From Hemerocallis citrina (lineage: Eukaryota; Streptophyta; Magnoliopsida; Asparagales; Asphodelaceae): a DNA stretch of 64,000 bases. The stretch spans positions 32,076,289 through 32,140,288 of the forward strand of contig CM030365.1 in assembly GCA_017893485.1 (NCBI GenBank). Direction: 5' to 3'. The notes beneath the pieces were generated by a model. That model did no database searches. It was not told the DNA's origin and was given only the letters and a program-made list of their open reading frames with translations. Made by a program: the position numbers and the translations under genes. How positions within the stretch are numbered: position 1 is the stretch's first letter; every line of letters starts with the position of its first letter. Below, piece by piece: positions 11,081-20,897 of this stretch.

Positions 11081-11484
11081 ATGCTTATATTGTTGTAGGA
11101 TTAATGTTAAATTAATCTACCATGTTAGGAATGTTGTAAATTGATGCTAAGTACATATACATGCTTATATTGTTGTAGGATTAATGTTAAATTAATCTAC
11201 CATGTTTAGGAATGTTGTAGATTGATGCTAAGTACATATACATGCTTATATTGTTGTAGGATTAATGTTAAATTAATCTACCATGTTTAGGAATATTGTA
11301 GATTGATGCTAAGTACATATACATGCTTATATTGTTGTAGGATTAATGTTAAATTAATCTACCATGCTTAGGAATGTTGTAGATTGATGCTAAGTACATA
11401 TACATGCTTATATTGTTGTAGAATTAATGTTGAATTAATCTACCATGCTTAGGAATGTTGTAGATTGAGGCTAAACATATACTC
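11081..11484 (+). repeat. 81-bp tandem repeat in X1
   Basis: Five units start at ATGCTTATATTGTTG: 11081, 11161, 11242, 11323 and 11404, a period of 80-81 bp, each including TTAAATTAATCTACCATG. The related region in X2 (24600-24830, minus strand) has the same motif in fewer copies, so copy number varies between LTRs. Confidence 0.85.
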
Positions 11485-11736
11485 ATGCTAGAATTATTAT
11501 AGGTTGTTGCTATATTACACCCATGCTTATACTATGTTCGACTTGTAATACATTGGGTGTTGAATGAAAAGTTTTAAATTCTCCTGTTTTCTGTGTATTG
11601 TGACTAATTGAAGAAAAGGTCCTGGCTCGTGTCTCGGTTTCTCAGTATATGGAAATCGGGGCGCTACAGACCCCTTAGATTTCCTACGAACCTACAAATT
11701 CATCTGATTGTCCCCAAACCGAAATCAGCGGCAATA

Positions 11737-12455
11737 GTAGTCCTTTGACTTGAATTCATTACGGTTCCTTACATGAGAATTTGTATGTTCTAATGTCGTC
11801 AAATTTTGCCTGTAATAAGGTAATTATAAATTCGACTATTGGATATACTAAAAATCACGTAGAGGGATGTGAGTGACTTAGATAGGATTTGTCTCTCTTA
11901 CATAACAAAAGCGGTATCTATGGGTCCCTTGATTGAGTGAAACTGCAAAATGCTTGGTCGTGGTCAATTGAGTCAATATGAGATATTGAACTCATTTGTT
12001 TTAGTAAGTCTACTTGGACATCAAGAAAGCAAAAAATTGAACTATACAAGGGTGACACACTCTATGCCTTGTGGTCAATTAGATATCAGGACAAAATGAC
12101 TAGACTACATGGTAACATTGGTCACAGATATGTTATGTCAAATCATTGGCATTACTTGAGTAGCAGTAATGTATTGCTAGATACTGCGCACTGTTTGTAA
12201 CACTAGAATATGATTTTAGTAGTACTGTCAATTTAATGGGAGTCTACAGGGTCACACACTTAGAATGGATCGAAATTGGATTTAAATTCATGAGATGAAT
12301 TTAATTGGGAATCCTAGTAAGACTTGGATGCCTGACATGGTTGGGTAATTAATTAAATTAAATGGGCCTACTAAATTTCAAAGTCCCACACACGAATCTG
12401 ACCCAGGTTAGATTGTGAGCCCAATAACCTCAATACTCTCTTAGGGTTGATTTTT
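11737..12455 (+). other. Unassigned intergenic or old retroelement sequence
   Basis: About 720 bases between the 3' LTR of A and the 5' LTR of B. There is no long ORF on either strand. The style (phrases such as GGGTCACACACTTAGAATGG and AAGTCCCACACACG) resembles the non-coding tail of a plant Ty1/copia element, but I cannot match it to the copia copy at 33702-38616. Nothing else is recognised. Confidence 0.4.
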
Positions 12456-13036
12456 TGCATCTATGGCTAAAAATAGGATTAAATCGAAACCGTTCAAACT
12501 GGACACGAATCTTAAAGTTCACAGCGGCAAAACGGTAATCTCACCTACAAACGGGTCCGAAATGGGAACTGGGTCTCTTCTTTAGGGCCCAACAACCCAC
12601 AAACGGATCTGCTTAACTGGGTACGGGTTCCAACCCGTTAAGAGATAGTTCGGGTGGATATGGAGAAATCTTGATCCGTCTTTATCCTTAGGAGTTGGTT
12701 CTAACCACTTCTATCCAGCCACACTAGGGAGTAGAGATTCATTCTTATCTCAAAGCAGATCCCCACGGCAACTATATAAACCCCCTACCTCCTACCGTTA
12801 CAAGGTGATCACTCTTCTCCTACCTAGAGCTCTTTCATATTCTTTCTGGGTACTGACAAGAGCGTCGGAGGGTTTGTCACTGGGATCAACCCCGGTATTT
12901 CGAACGTTTGTGCAGGTCTGCGGCAACAACAAGGAGCCAGCCTATCAACAGTGGAAGTTGTCAGGTTTGACCTCTTTGATTCCTTACGAACCTACAAATT
13001 CATCTGATTGCCCCCACTCCGAAATCAGCGGCAACA
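12456..13036 (+). repeat. 5' LTR of element B
   Basis: It pairs with 33124-33701. The right end is GGCAACA immediately before the primer-binding site. The left tip reads TGCATCTATGGCT where the family has TGATATGGCT, so the start is uncertain by a few bases. An ACTATATAAACCCC TATA box lies near 12770. A local ORF at 12805-13074 is LTR sequence, not a gene. Confidence 0.85.
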
Positions 13037-13039
13037 GAT

Positions 13040-13057
13040 TGGCATCGTCTGTGGGAA
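13040..13057 (+). other. Primer-binding site of element B
   Basis: TGGCATCGTCTGTGGGAA, starting three bases after the LTR end. The matching site in C is TGGCGCCATCTGTGGGAA. The TGGCGCC core is complementary to a tRNA ending GGCGCCA, as plant tRNA-Asp does; the rest does not let me fix the primer tRNA. Confidence 0.7.
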
Positions 13058-13099
13058 ATCGAATAGTAATCTGACCCTACTCCATCAACAAAGGCCATT

Positions 13100-14961
13100 C
13101 CTACCTATGCTTCTGAAGAAAGGAAAGTTTGCGGCCTCCAACCGTAGAACAATTTCCATCCCTCCTCCGCCTCCAGGGGATCTCCCTCCGCCCGTCCAAC
13201 CGGCCCAGTAGCTCGAACAACCGATCCCTCAATTCGTTTAACAACCTCAAGGGCCTCAAGTGGCTGTTGGAGAACCCTCTCGCCGAAGTTGCCAGAAGTA
13301 ACCCCTTTACCAGGTTCATATCTCCATACATAACCCTTCCTCCGACTCGATGGCCTCCCATAGCCCCCTAACACCGAAGGATCTGCGACATGTTCTCAAC
13401 AACCGGAAGAACGAACTAGATCTTTTGATCCGCTTGGATGACAGGCAGGCCCTCGAGAGGAACCCCCACCGGGAGCCTCAAAGGGACCGTTCGCCCCGCA
13501 GAGCAGATCGTAGGAGGTCCTACTCCCCCAGGAGGCAGAGAGAGTCACCTCAGCACCATCAAAAAAGAAGTTGCTCCCCGGCTGGCCGTCCTGCTCCTCA
13601 AGCTCTTCGAGGGCAGGAGGCCCCCATCACGAGGACGGAATTTCAACAGTTCCAGGAGGCAGTCCTTCGGGCACTCAACGTCGCCCCTAACGACGACCAT
13701 AACCACCACTCTCCGAGTCCTCGGCCGGCTCCGAGCCATCGCCGCCACTCTACCAGTCCTCGGCCGAATTTGAGCCATCGCCGTCGCACCCCATGTCCAT
13801 GACCTACTCATAGCTATCGCAGCCGCAGTCCCAGACCTCTTCTACAAGAGGACAAGTCTCGGGGCTCAGCGAGGCATGACCGGAGGGAGGACTCAATCTA
13901 TCGCCGTCTTCACGAGATGGAGAGGCACCTCGGCCAACTCGATAGAGATGAAGAGCAACTGGTAAGGAACCTTCACCTGAGCAGGCCCCCGTTCTCTTGA
14001 ACTATCATGGAGGCCCCCATCCTAGAGAACTTCAAGCCTCCGCATTTTGAGACTTATACCGGGGAGTCGAACCCCGCTAATCACATTAAGAGTTTCAAAA
14101 CTCTCATGATGATCCACCACGCCTCTGATGTCCTTCTCTGCAAGACCTTCCCGGCCACGCTCAAGGGGCCTGCTCGGAGTGGTATTCCAGACTTGCTCCG
14201 GCATCCATTTTCCTCTTCGACTAGTTTGAAGGTCTCTTTCTCACACACTTTGTGAGCAGCCACCGCTCCGAGAAGACGAGCACCTCATTGCTCTTTCTCA
14301 GCCAAAAGAAGGGTGAGCGGCTGAGGGATTACGTCAAGCGGTTCACTGCGGAGGCCAGATCTATCGCCTCCTAGGGATTACCCATCCAATGTCATTAACC
14401 CTGATCTCAGGGCATCCCTGGCCAAGAAGCCTCCTAAGGACTTCTCAGAGCTCCTTCTCAGGAGTGAGAAGTGTATCCGAGCTGAAGAAGCTCTCAACCG
14501 CCCCACTCTCGAGAGGTCATCTTCCAGGAAAAAATGGAAGACTGCTGAGGAAGAAGGAGCTAAGAAGCTCCAAAAGGACAACGAAGGTCAACATCACCCT
14601 CTACCCCATTTCGAAAAGTTCACTCCGCTCAACGCGAGTGTATCTGCCATCTTGATGAAAATTGGGAACGAGGGTATTCTACCACCACCTCTCAAGATGA
14701 ACACCCCCAGGAAGAAGAGGAATCAGGATAAGTGGTGCCGCTTCCACTGGGACCACAGGCACGACACAGACGACTGTTGGGCCTTGAAGGACAAGATCGA
14801 GGCCCTCATTCAGAGAGGACAGCTCGCTAGGTTCATAAGGGGGGACAGGGCCGATCCACCTCCACCCCCTAAGGGGTCTAACAGGCGAACTGAACAACAT
14901 GCGGAGACCGCGGATGTCAAAGCAGAGGCCATCCTACACCTTATACACGGAGGCCCAATGG
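13100..14961 (+). pseudogene. gag of element B, interrupted by hAT
   Basis: The fragments run in order. First comes a Pro/Gln-rich and then Arg/Ser-rich N-terminal region (13350-13802, many SPRR and RRR motifs). Next is the capsid-like part (from 14007: NFKPPHFETYTGESNPANHI, FKTLMMIHHASDVLLCKTFP). Last is the region up to the knuckle WCRFHWDHRHDTDDC (14733-14777, CxxHx4Hx4C type, with G changed to R in the second half). The reading frame changes at about 14180, 14390 and 14650, and stops occur around 13210-13300. The hAT then enters at 14962. Gag normally forms the virus-like particle; this copy cannot. Confidence 0.8.
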
Positions 14962-14971
14962 TAGGGGTGGC
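14962..14971 (+). repeat. Left terminal inverted repeat of hAT
   Basis: TAGGGGTGGC, preceded by the target duplication CCCAATGG. It agrees with the hAT-family T/CAGGG terminal consensus. Confidence 0.95.
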
Positions 14972-14973
14972 AA

Positions 14974-15290
14974 CTGGGCCGGGTCAACCGGTGACCCACC
15001 CGCGACCCGGCCCACGAACCCGGCCCGCTTAAGAGCTTCACGGGTTCGGGTCGAACCCGGTGAACAGTACCGGGTCGACCCGGGTCGCAATTTACGCGAA
15101 TCGAATTCGCGAAACCCGGCCCACGAACCCGTTTAATTCGCGAATTGAACCCGTTAACCCGCGGTTCGACCCGCGGGTTTCGACCCGTTCGACTCGTACG
15201 GGTCGAACGTTCGACCCGTGACGGGCCGACCGTTCGACCCGCGGGTCAAACGGGTCGAAACCTGCGGTTCGAACCCGGGTCTGTCGCTGC
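14974..15290 (+). repeat. Left subterminal repeats of hAT
   Basis: Very GC-rich, with many copies in both orientations of short motifs around ACCCGG, GGGTCGAAC and GACCCG. hAT transposases are known to bind clustered subterminal motifs, and the same motifs recur at the right end (18612-18804), so this is the likely transposase-binding region. Confidence 0.75.
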
Positions 15291-15867
15291 CGTTGGCAGC
15301 AAACGGCTCTTAGAGCCGTTTCTGTGTGCAAATGGCTATTTTTTTTTGTTTTTTCCCACTTCTAAGCCTATAAATATCCCCTAAAAATATCAAAAAAAAA
15401 TTACACCACACTCTCTTACTCTTTCTACTATTATACATCATTTTAAAGAAATTTTTGAACAATTGTAGTATTCATCAAATAATTGTACAAGGAGGCATAT
15501 ACACGATCAAATTTCGGTCGTATCGGAAACAAAATTCAACGTCTTCAACGTCTTCAACTCTCTTCAACCTCTTCTCAAGAATCTCAACTCTTCAATTGCG
15601 GAATCGGCAAAGCGCTCCTCCATCTTTTCTATTATATTCTTATTTTCCCGGTTTTTTTTACATACGCGTATTCTACTGGAGAACGGTATCAAAATTTCTC
15701 TACCTCTCTTGTTAAATTTCTTTTGCGTTGTAGTTAAAATTATTGTTTGTTTTTTGAATTTCTCTATCTCAACCCTCTTGTTTTTTAGATTTTTTTTTGT
15801 ATAATTCACCGCTCGGTCCGCTCCTACATTGTAGTTTTTTTTACATATTTGAGCACATTACCACATT
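15291..15867 (+). promoter_or_regulatory. Promoter and 5' leader of hAT transposase
   Basis: A CTATAAATA TATA box lies at 15368-15376, roughly 500 bases before the ATG. The leader is rich in T and TC tracts and may hold an intron, since the distance is long for a leader, but I cannot place splice sites with confidence. Confidence 0.55.
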
Positions 15868-18015
15868 ATGTCTAGATCATGCGGTAGCGGTCGTAGCGGA
15901 CAAGATTCCTCCTCCTCTTCACGTAGGCCACCAATTGTCCCAATTAGTGAGCCCACCCAAGATTACATTGATCCTACTATGGAACAATGGGGTACACACG
16001 ACATGAATGTTGTATGTGACATTCAATTAGAAGAAGAAGAAGAACAACAACAACCCGAAACCACACAACTCCGGAGTAGTAGGAAAAGTAGAGGAGAAAC
16101 TAGCGATTGGCACAAGTTTTATGAGTATATCCCGGACGAACATATTCCGGGTGTAGGTTTGAAAGTGTGTAAAACATGTAGTAAAACATACAAATTTAAG
16201 AGGGGTGACGGCACCGGTACAATTAGTAGGCACATACAACATAATCATAAAGAACTTCTTGATCAAATACAAGGCCAACAAAAAATTAACCCTAGGACCG
16301 GTCAAGTAGATAGCCACCCTTATGATCCCGAACTTGTTCGTCGGGAAATGGCCCGATTAGTCATTAAGGAAGAGTTGCCATTTTCCTATCCCGAGAGTAG
16401 GAACTTGGAAAATTTTAATCAAACGGCCTTAAACCCTCATTTTAAAAGAATTCCGAGAAATACTTGCAAATCGGATTGTTTTAAAATGTATGTTGAAATG
16501 AAGGACGCATTGATTGCAATTTTATGGAGTTTAACTTGTAGGGTTAGTTTAACTTCGGATTGTTGGACGGGTATCAACAATATTCCAACGATGGGAATAA
16601 CCTGTCATTGGATCGACAAAGATTGGATTCTTCATAAAAGAATCATATCACTTGCGTCGTTGCCGTATCCCCATAGTGGCGCAGAAATAGCAAACCGTAT
16701 TATAGAAATATGTGATGTTTTTCATAGTCGCGATAAAATTATGGCTATTAGTTTTGATAATGCATCTAACAATAATATAGCCATTACTACTTTAAAATCT
16801 GTATTAAACCCTCCATCTGACAATATTTTTCATGTTAGATGTGCATGTCATATTATAAATTTATGTGTTCAAGATGCATTAAAAATAGCTGATCCATATA
16901 TACATAAAATTAGAAATTGTGTACATTTCATTGCATTAAGTCCAAGCATTTTACAAGAATGGAAAGCTTGGTGTAGGGTTAGAAATGTTCCTTTTAGAAA
17001 ATTTTCAAAAGATGTTAGACACCGATGGAATTCTACTTTTGATTTACTGAATGTTATCACCGATTATAAAGCAGTTGTAAATGATTTTTGTATCGCAAAA
17101 AATATGCACAATTTTGAAATGACTCCCAACGATTGGTATTTTGCCGAAGCTTTGTTGAAATTTTTAGAACCTTTGAAAACCGCAACTTTAAAGTTTTCAA
17201 AAACATATGAATCTACTTCTAGTAGCATTTTTATTGAATTAGTTAGCATGATGCAAATATTTAACGAAATGTTAAATGATCCCTATATTAGTGACATTGT
17301 AATACCTGCATTTCAAAAAATTTTGAAATATTATTTTCCTCCTCCTATGTTGATTTGTGTGGCTACTGTTATGGATCCTCGTATCAAATTAGAAGGTACG
17401 AAGAATTTGATAGAAATCTTTTTTGGATATTTAGAGAACAATGTAGAATTAACAATTGATTGCGCTACTTTTTTAGTTCAGTTTGAATCTACGTTAAATA
17501 ACTTGTATGATTATTATGATAGACGTTTTGCTTCTAGTAGTACAACTTCTGTAGTTAGTTCTTTTTCTGGTAGTTCTAAAGGTAAGGGTAAAAGTAGAAT
17601 TGGTGATAGAACATTTAGTCTACTTGAACAAATTCAATCTAAAAAACCTAGGACTAATCAACCAAATGAATTAAATTGGTATAACCAACAGGATACTGAG
17701 CCTACTCTTTCCCCACTAGATATTTTACAATGGTGGAAAGAACATGAACACACTTTTAGTATTCTGTCTATTATGGCTAAAGATTTGCTAACTCCTCCTG
17801 TCTCTACAGTTGCTTCTGAGAGTGCATTTTCTACAAGTGGCAGGGTTCTATCTGATTACAGAAATCGGTTGAAGCCCGAGGCGTTGGAGATGCTCGTTTG
17901 CACAGAAGACTGGCTGAAGGCTGAAAATAGGACGCAAGGGAAAGCACTATCAAGTTCTACAAGTGGGAGCAACTTGCCCGAAGAAGAAGAACAACAACAA
18001 CAACAACAACAATAG
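15868..18015 (+). CDS. hAT transposase, RICESLEEPER/BED type, 715 aa
   Basis: The uninterrupted ORF has the full set of hAT domains. The N-terminal part is low-complexity (Ser, Glu and Gln runs). A BED zinc finger follows at about residues 78-127, with C101, C104, H122 and H125/H127. The RNase H-like core shows D231 in LTSDCWT, D297 in ISFDNAS, a CACHIINLC motif near 327, and E651 in VASESAFSTSG, consistent with the hAT DDE triad. The C-terminal dimerisation region (hATC) spans about 614-685 (LQWWKEHE, RNRLKPEALEMLVC). It ends with a short Glu/Gln run. The length is normal for the family. The enzyme excises and reinserts its own element in the nucleus. A domesticated RICESLEEPER gene is unlikely because TIRs and a target duplication surround it. 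Confidence 0.93.
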   Translation: MSRSCGSGRSGQDSSSSSRRPPIVPISEPTQDYIDPTMEQWGTHDMNVVCDIQLEEEEEQQQPETTQLRSSRKSRGETSDWHKFYEYIPDEHIPGVGLKVCKTCSKTYKFKRGDGTGTISRHIQHNHKELLDQIQGQQKINPRTGQVDSHPYDPELVRREMARLVIKEELPFSYPESRNLENFNQTALNPHFKRIPRNTCKSDCFKMYVEMKDALIAILWSLTCRVSLTSDCWTGINNIPTMGITCHWIDKDWILHKRIISLASLPYPHSGAEIANRIIEICDVFHSRDKIMAISFDNASNNNIAITTLKSVLNPPSDNIFHVRCACHIINLCVQDALKIADPYIHKIRNCVHFIALSPSILQEWKAWCRVRNVPFRKFSKDVRHRWNSTFDLLNVITDYKAVVNDFCIAKNMHNFEMTPNDWYFAEALLKFLEPLKTATLKFSKTYESTSSSIFIELVSMMQIFNEMLNDPYISDIVIPAFQKILKYYFPPPMLICVATVMDPRIKLEGTKNLIEIFFGYLENNVELTIDCATFLVQFESTLNNLYDYYDRRFASSSTTSVVSSFSGSSKGKGKSRIGDRTFSLLEQIQSKKPRTNQPNELNWYNQQDTEPTLSPLDILQWWKEHEHTFSILSIMAKDLLTPPVSTVASESAFSTSGRVLSDYRNRLKPEALEMLVCTEDWLKAENRTQGKALSSSTSGSNLPEEEEQQQQQQQ

Positions 18016-18531
18016 CTTTTCTTCTTATGTTAAATTAGAAAAATTGTAGTCAATTAAAATTGTACATAAGAAATATGTTATTGTATAAAACTTATTTGTG
18101 AATTGAATTCTTCATTTCGTTATAAATTGTTCAAATTGTATCACTTAAATTCATATGAATAAAATTTCAAAATTTGTTGTCAATTTCACTCTTTCGATCT
18201 TATTATTATTATTACGATTTTTTTTGTTTATTAGTATTATTACTTATTTAGTATTATAATTAAACATCATTTGGGGATATTTGATTCAATTTGAAGAATT
18301 GTAGTATTATTACTTATTAGTATTATTACTGAATTACATACTTAGTATTATAATTAAACATCATTTGGGGATATTTGAAGAATTGTAGTATTATTACTTA
18401 TTAGTAGTATTACTTACTTAGTATTATAATTTTTTAAGAAATGTAATATTCATCAAACAAAAATATGGTTGTTTGTATAATTGTATACATCATTTGTAAA
18501 ATTATTATTATTATTAGTTCAATTTAAGCTA

Positions 18532-18534
<3 letters not shown>
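18016..18534 (+). other. 3' untranslated and AT-rich part of hAT
   Basis: AT-rich sequence with a roughly 95-bp direct duplication around AAACATCATTTGGGGATATTTGA (given here as position 18263-18285 and again at 18357-18379) and repeated TAGTATTATTACTTA phrases. It probably holds the transposase polyadenylation region. No gene is seen. Confidence 0.6.

Positions 18535-18604
<70 letters not shown>
18535..18604. repeat. (AT)35 microsatellite
   Basis: An uninterrupted 70-base AT dinucleotide tract inside the hAT 3' region. ORFs reading poly Ile-Tyr across it are meaningless. Confidence 0.98.
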
Positions 18605-18608
<4 letters not shown>

Positions 18609-18611
18609 AAA

Positions 18612-18804
18612 TGGGCCAACCCGCGGGTCGACCTGGCCCAACCCGGGTTGAGCCCTAAAGGGTTCACGGGTTGGGCGGGCCACCCAAATAAGAAATTGAC
18701 CCGGCCCGGCCCGGCCCGCATAAGACGCCAACCCGGCCCGACCCGCCTACTCGAGCGTGCCAACCCGCACGGGTTGGGCCCGGACCGGCCCGTTCAACCC
18801 GTTC
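18612..18804 (+). repeat. Right subterminal repeats of hAT
   Basis: GC-rich cluster of CCCGGCCCGG, AACCCG and GGGTTG motifs mirroring the left subterminal region. It abuts the right inverted repeat. Confidence 0.75.
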
Positions 18805-18814
18805 GCCACCCCTA
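18805..18814 (-). repeat. Right terminal inverted repeat of hAT
   Basis: GCCACCCCTA, the perfect reverse complement of the left 10 bases, followed directly by the second CCCAATGG copy. Confidence 0.95.
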
Positions 18815-18822
18815 CCCAATGG

Positions 18823-19274
18823 GGAAAGATTCCAACTCCTCTCGAAAATCCTTCATTCGGGAAGTGAACGCCGTGCAGAGCCATCCCCCTCCGAAGGGTC
18901 TTGGCGTCCCTAACACGTTCTTCGATATAGACTTGGAGGGCGTCCGCATGCCCCATTGCGATGCCCTTGTCATTAACCTCCGAATGGCCAAATTCGACGT
19001 ACGCCGGATCTTGGTGGACAACGGAAGTTCGGATAATATTCTTTTTTTGGAGGCATTCAAGGGCCTCCAGCTGTTGAGAGATCGGCTCAAGCCCGCTGGC
19101 TACACTCTTCATGGATTCACCATAGGGCCAGTGACGATCGAGGGAGTTATAACCCTCGACGTGACTGCTGGTAAAACCCCGGTCACACTTACGAAGCCGA
19201 TGGACTTCATGGTGGTAGATGTAAAAGCCGCTTATAATGTTATCCTGGGTCGACCAGGTCTGGCCGTACTCTAG
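18823..19274 (+). pseudogene. gag C-terminus and protease of element B
   Basis: After the hAT the gag frame resumes (SSRKSFIREVNAV, with LEGVRMPHCDALVINL) and leads into a retropepsin-like protease with the active-site motif ILVDNGSS, whose catalytic Asp is intact, and the later VILGRPGLA motif. It stops at a TAG at 19272-19274, then continues in the same frame (AIPSAYHMKMKFPTPAGVG). Element C has Val where this Asp stands, so B preserves the ancestral residue. Confidence 0.8.
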
Positions 19275-20811
19275 GCCATTCCTTCGGCCTATCACATGAA
19301 GATGAAGTTTCCCACCCCCGCAGGAGTGGGAGAAGTGAGAGGGAGCCAGGTTGCGGTTCGCAAGTGTTACACGACCTCGGTGGAAGGCCCTGGTCCTCTC
19401 CCTTGAAGCCCTCGAACTCCCACGGGAAAGCAGCCAGACCATCTCTGAGCCGGTAGACGAGCTGGAAGAAGTGGCCTTCTCAGAGGAAGATGCCACCAAA
19501 ATATTCCGGATCAGCAAGGCTCTTTTCCCCTCCATCAAGAAAGATATCTCCCAATGCATAAGGGAGAACCGAGATCTCTTTGCCTGGACCGCGGCGAATA
19601 TGCCGGGGATCTCAAAGGAGCTCTTGATGCACCACCTCAGCATTGCCCCGGGAGTCAAGCCCGTCTAGCAGAAGCAACGTAAGTTCGCTCCCGACCACCA
19701 ACAAGCGATCAAGAAAGAGGTTGAGAAGCTCCTGAACGCCTAATTCATCCAGGAGGTGAACTACCCTGAATGGCTATCCAATGTGGTGATGGTTAAAAAA
19801 GCCAACGGGAGCTGGAGGATATGCATCAATTTTACTGACCTCAACAAGGCGTGCCCAAAGGATCCATTCCCCTTTCTGAGCATTGATGCTCTGATCAATG
19901 CGACCTCCGGCCACGAGCTCCTCAACTTCATGGATGCCTTCTCGGGGTATAACCAGATCCGGATGTTCCGCCCCGACATCCTGAAGACCTCGTTCGTGAC
20001 TGACCAAGGCATGTACTGCTATCGGGTCATGCCATTCGGGCTGAAGAACGTGGGAGCTATATACTAGCGCTTAGCCAACAAGGTCTTCCGAGACCAGATT
20101 GGTCGTAACATGGAAGTCTATGTGGACGACATGTTGGTCAAGAGCATCCAAGGGCAGGAGCATGTCCTCGACCTCCAGGATGCCTTCGGGGTGTTGAGAA
20201 GGCACAACATGAGGTTGAACTCGAGCAAGTGTGCCTTCGGCGTCTCCTCTGGAAAATTCCTCAAATTCATGGTGAGCCAAAGGGACATAGAAGCCAACCC
20301 TGAGAAGTTCAAAGCCATACTCAATATGGCCCCTCCCTCCAATGTCAAAGAAGTACAGAGGCTCCCGAGACACCTCGCCGCTATAGAGCGATTTCTCTCC
20401 AAGTCAGGCGAGAAATGCCTTCCGTTATTCAAAGCTCTGAGGGGAGCGAAAGGCTTTGAGTGGGGGCAACTACAAGAGTCCTTCGACCAACTGAAGGCTT
20501 ACCTGGTAAACCCCCCACTCTTGAGCAATCCGAAGTCCGGCGAAACCCTCTACATCTACCTAGTAACTTCAGAGCAGACCATTAGTACTGTCCTAGTAAG
20601 AGAGGAGGAGAGGACACAATTCCCCATCTACTATTTGAGCAAGGTCCTTAGGGATGCAGAACTCTGCTACCCGAAGGTGGAAAAGATGGCATATGCGTTG
20701 GTTATGGCGGCGTGGAAACTTTGCCCGTATTTTCAGTCCCATTCGGTGGTCATTCTTACCGACCAGCCGCTGAAGCAAGTTCTCCACAAGCCCGAGACGT
20801 GGGGCACGTGA
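19275..20811 (+). pseudogene. Reverse transcriptase and Ty3-type RNase H of element B
   Basis: The RT motifs run in order: ANGSWRICINFTDLNKACPK, FMDAFSGYNQI (motif A Asp), MPFGLKNVGAIY, then YVDDMLVK at 20120. The RT thumb and the Ty3-type RNase H (LVTSEQTISTVLVREE, YPKVEKMAYALVMAAW) follow to 20811. In-frame stops fall at 19666-19668 (TAG inside KPV-stop-QK, also present at the same site in C), 19741-19743 and 20065-20067, and the frame is lost around 19400 and 20811. RT copies element RNA into DNA in the particle; this copy is dead without read-through and repair. Confidence 0.85.
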
Positions 20812-20897
20812 TGAAATGATCCATAGAGCTGAGCCAGCACGACATCAGCTACCAACCACGAACCGCTATCAAGGCACAAGCCCTAGCGGAATTCATT

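Larger units (their letters stand above)
9154..11668 (+). mobile_element. Solo LTR X1 (chromovirus-type), 2515 bp
   Basis: It starts TGTAATATCCC and ends GGGGCGCTACA and is flanked by the 5-bp direct repeat GACCC (9149-9153 and 11669-11673). No internal coding region is present, so it is a solo LTR. X2 (minus strand, 4535 bp) and X3 (from 59277) are the same family. X3 is preceded by a polypurine tract and a chromodomain relic, which ties the family to chromoviruses of Tekay/Del type (lineage inferred). X1 is about 2 kb shorter than X2 because the segment matching roughly 22010-24030 of X2 is missing. A conserved CCTATAAATACC box is at 9766-9777. Confidence 0.9.
1..11736 (+). mobile_element. 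Tat-type Ty3/gypsy retrotransposon A (5' end outside window)
   Basis: The element enters the window inside pol and runs through integrase, a 115-bp tandem array, two antisense genes, a 114-bp tandem array, a polypurine tract and a 3' LTR. The order matches elements B and C later in the window. Two successive RNase H domains after RT are a known hallmark of the Tat lineage, as are antisense ORFs between pol and the 3' LTR. All pol parts carry stops or frameshifts, so the copy is dead. Solo LTR X1 sits inside the 3' LTR. The 5' LTR and the left target duplication lie outside the window, so integrity at that end is unknown. Confidence 0.9.
8641..11736 (+). repeat. 3' LTR of element A, split by X1
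   Basis: LTR sequence occupies 8641-9153 and 11674-11736, about 576 bp once X1 and one copy of its target duplication are removed, close to the 560-580 bp LTRs of B and C. It starts TGATATGGCT and contains a GACTATAAAAACCC TATA box near 8953. It ends CAGCGGCAATA, where the expected terminal CA reads TA. Confidence 0.9.
14962..18814 (+). mobile_element. Complete hAT DNA transposon, 3853 bp
   Basis: The ends are terminal inverted repeats: TAGGGGTGGC at the left and its reverse complement GCCACCCCTA at the right, 10 bp perfect. An exact 8-bp target duplication, CCCAATGG, flanks it (14954-14961 and 18815-18822), the size expected for hAT. Inside are GC-rich subterminal regions, a TATA box near 15370, one 715-codon transposase ORF, and an AT-rich 3' part with an (AT)35 tract. 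Removing the element with one duplication copy rejoins the gag sequence of B, matching the intact order in C (43320-43370). Everything seen is compatible with an autonomous, recently inserted copy; activity is not shown. Confidence 0.95.

Noticed and set aside
12805..13074. ORF repeated at 33468 as a possible conserved small gene
   Set aside because: Both copies are inside the LTRs of element B and are similar only because LTRs are paired; the frame is not kept in C.
18524..18763. Minus-strand ORFs with Ile-Tyr runs
   Set aside because: Translation of the (AT)35 tract.
18747..19658. 303-codon minus-strand ORF
   Set aside because: It crosses the hAT right end and is antisense to the protease region of B. 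It has no domain and is a shadow of conserved pol codons.
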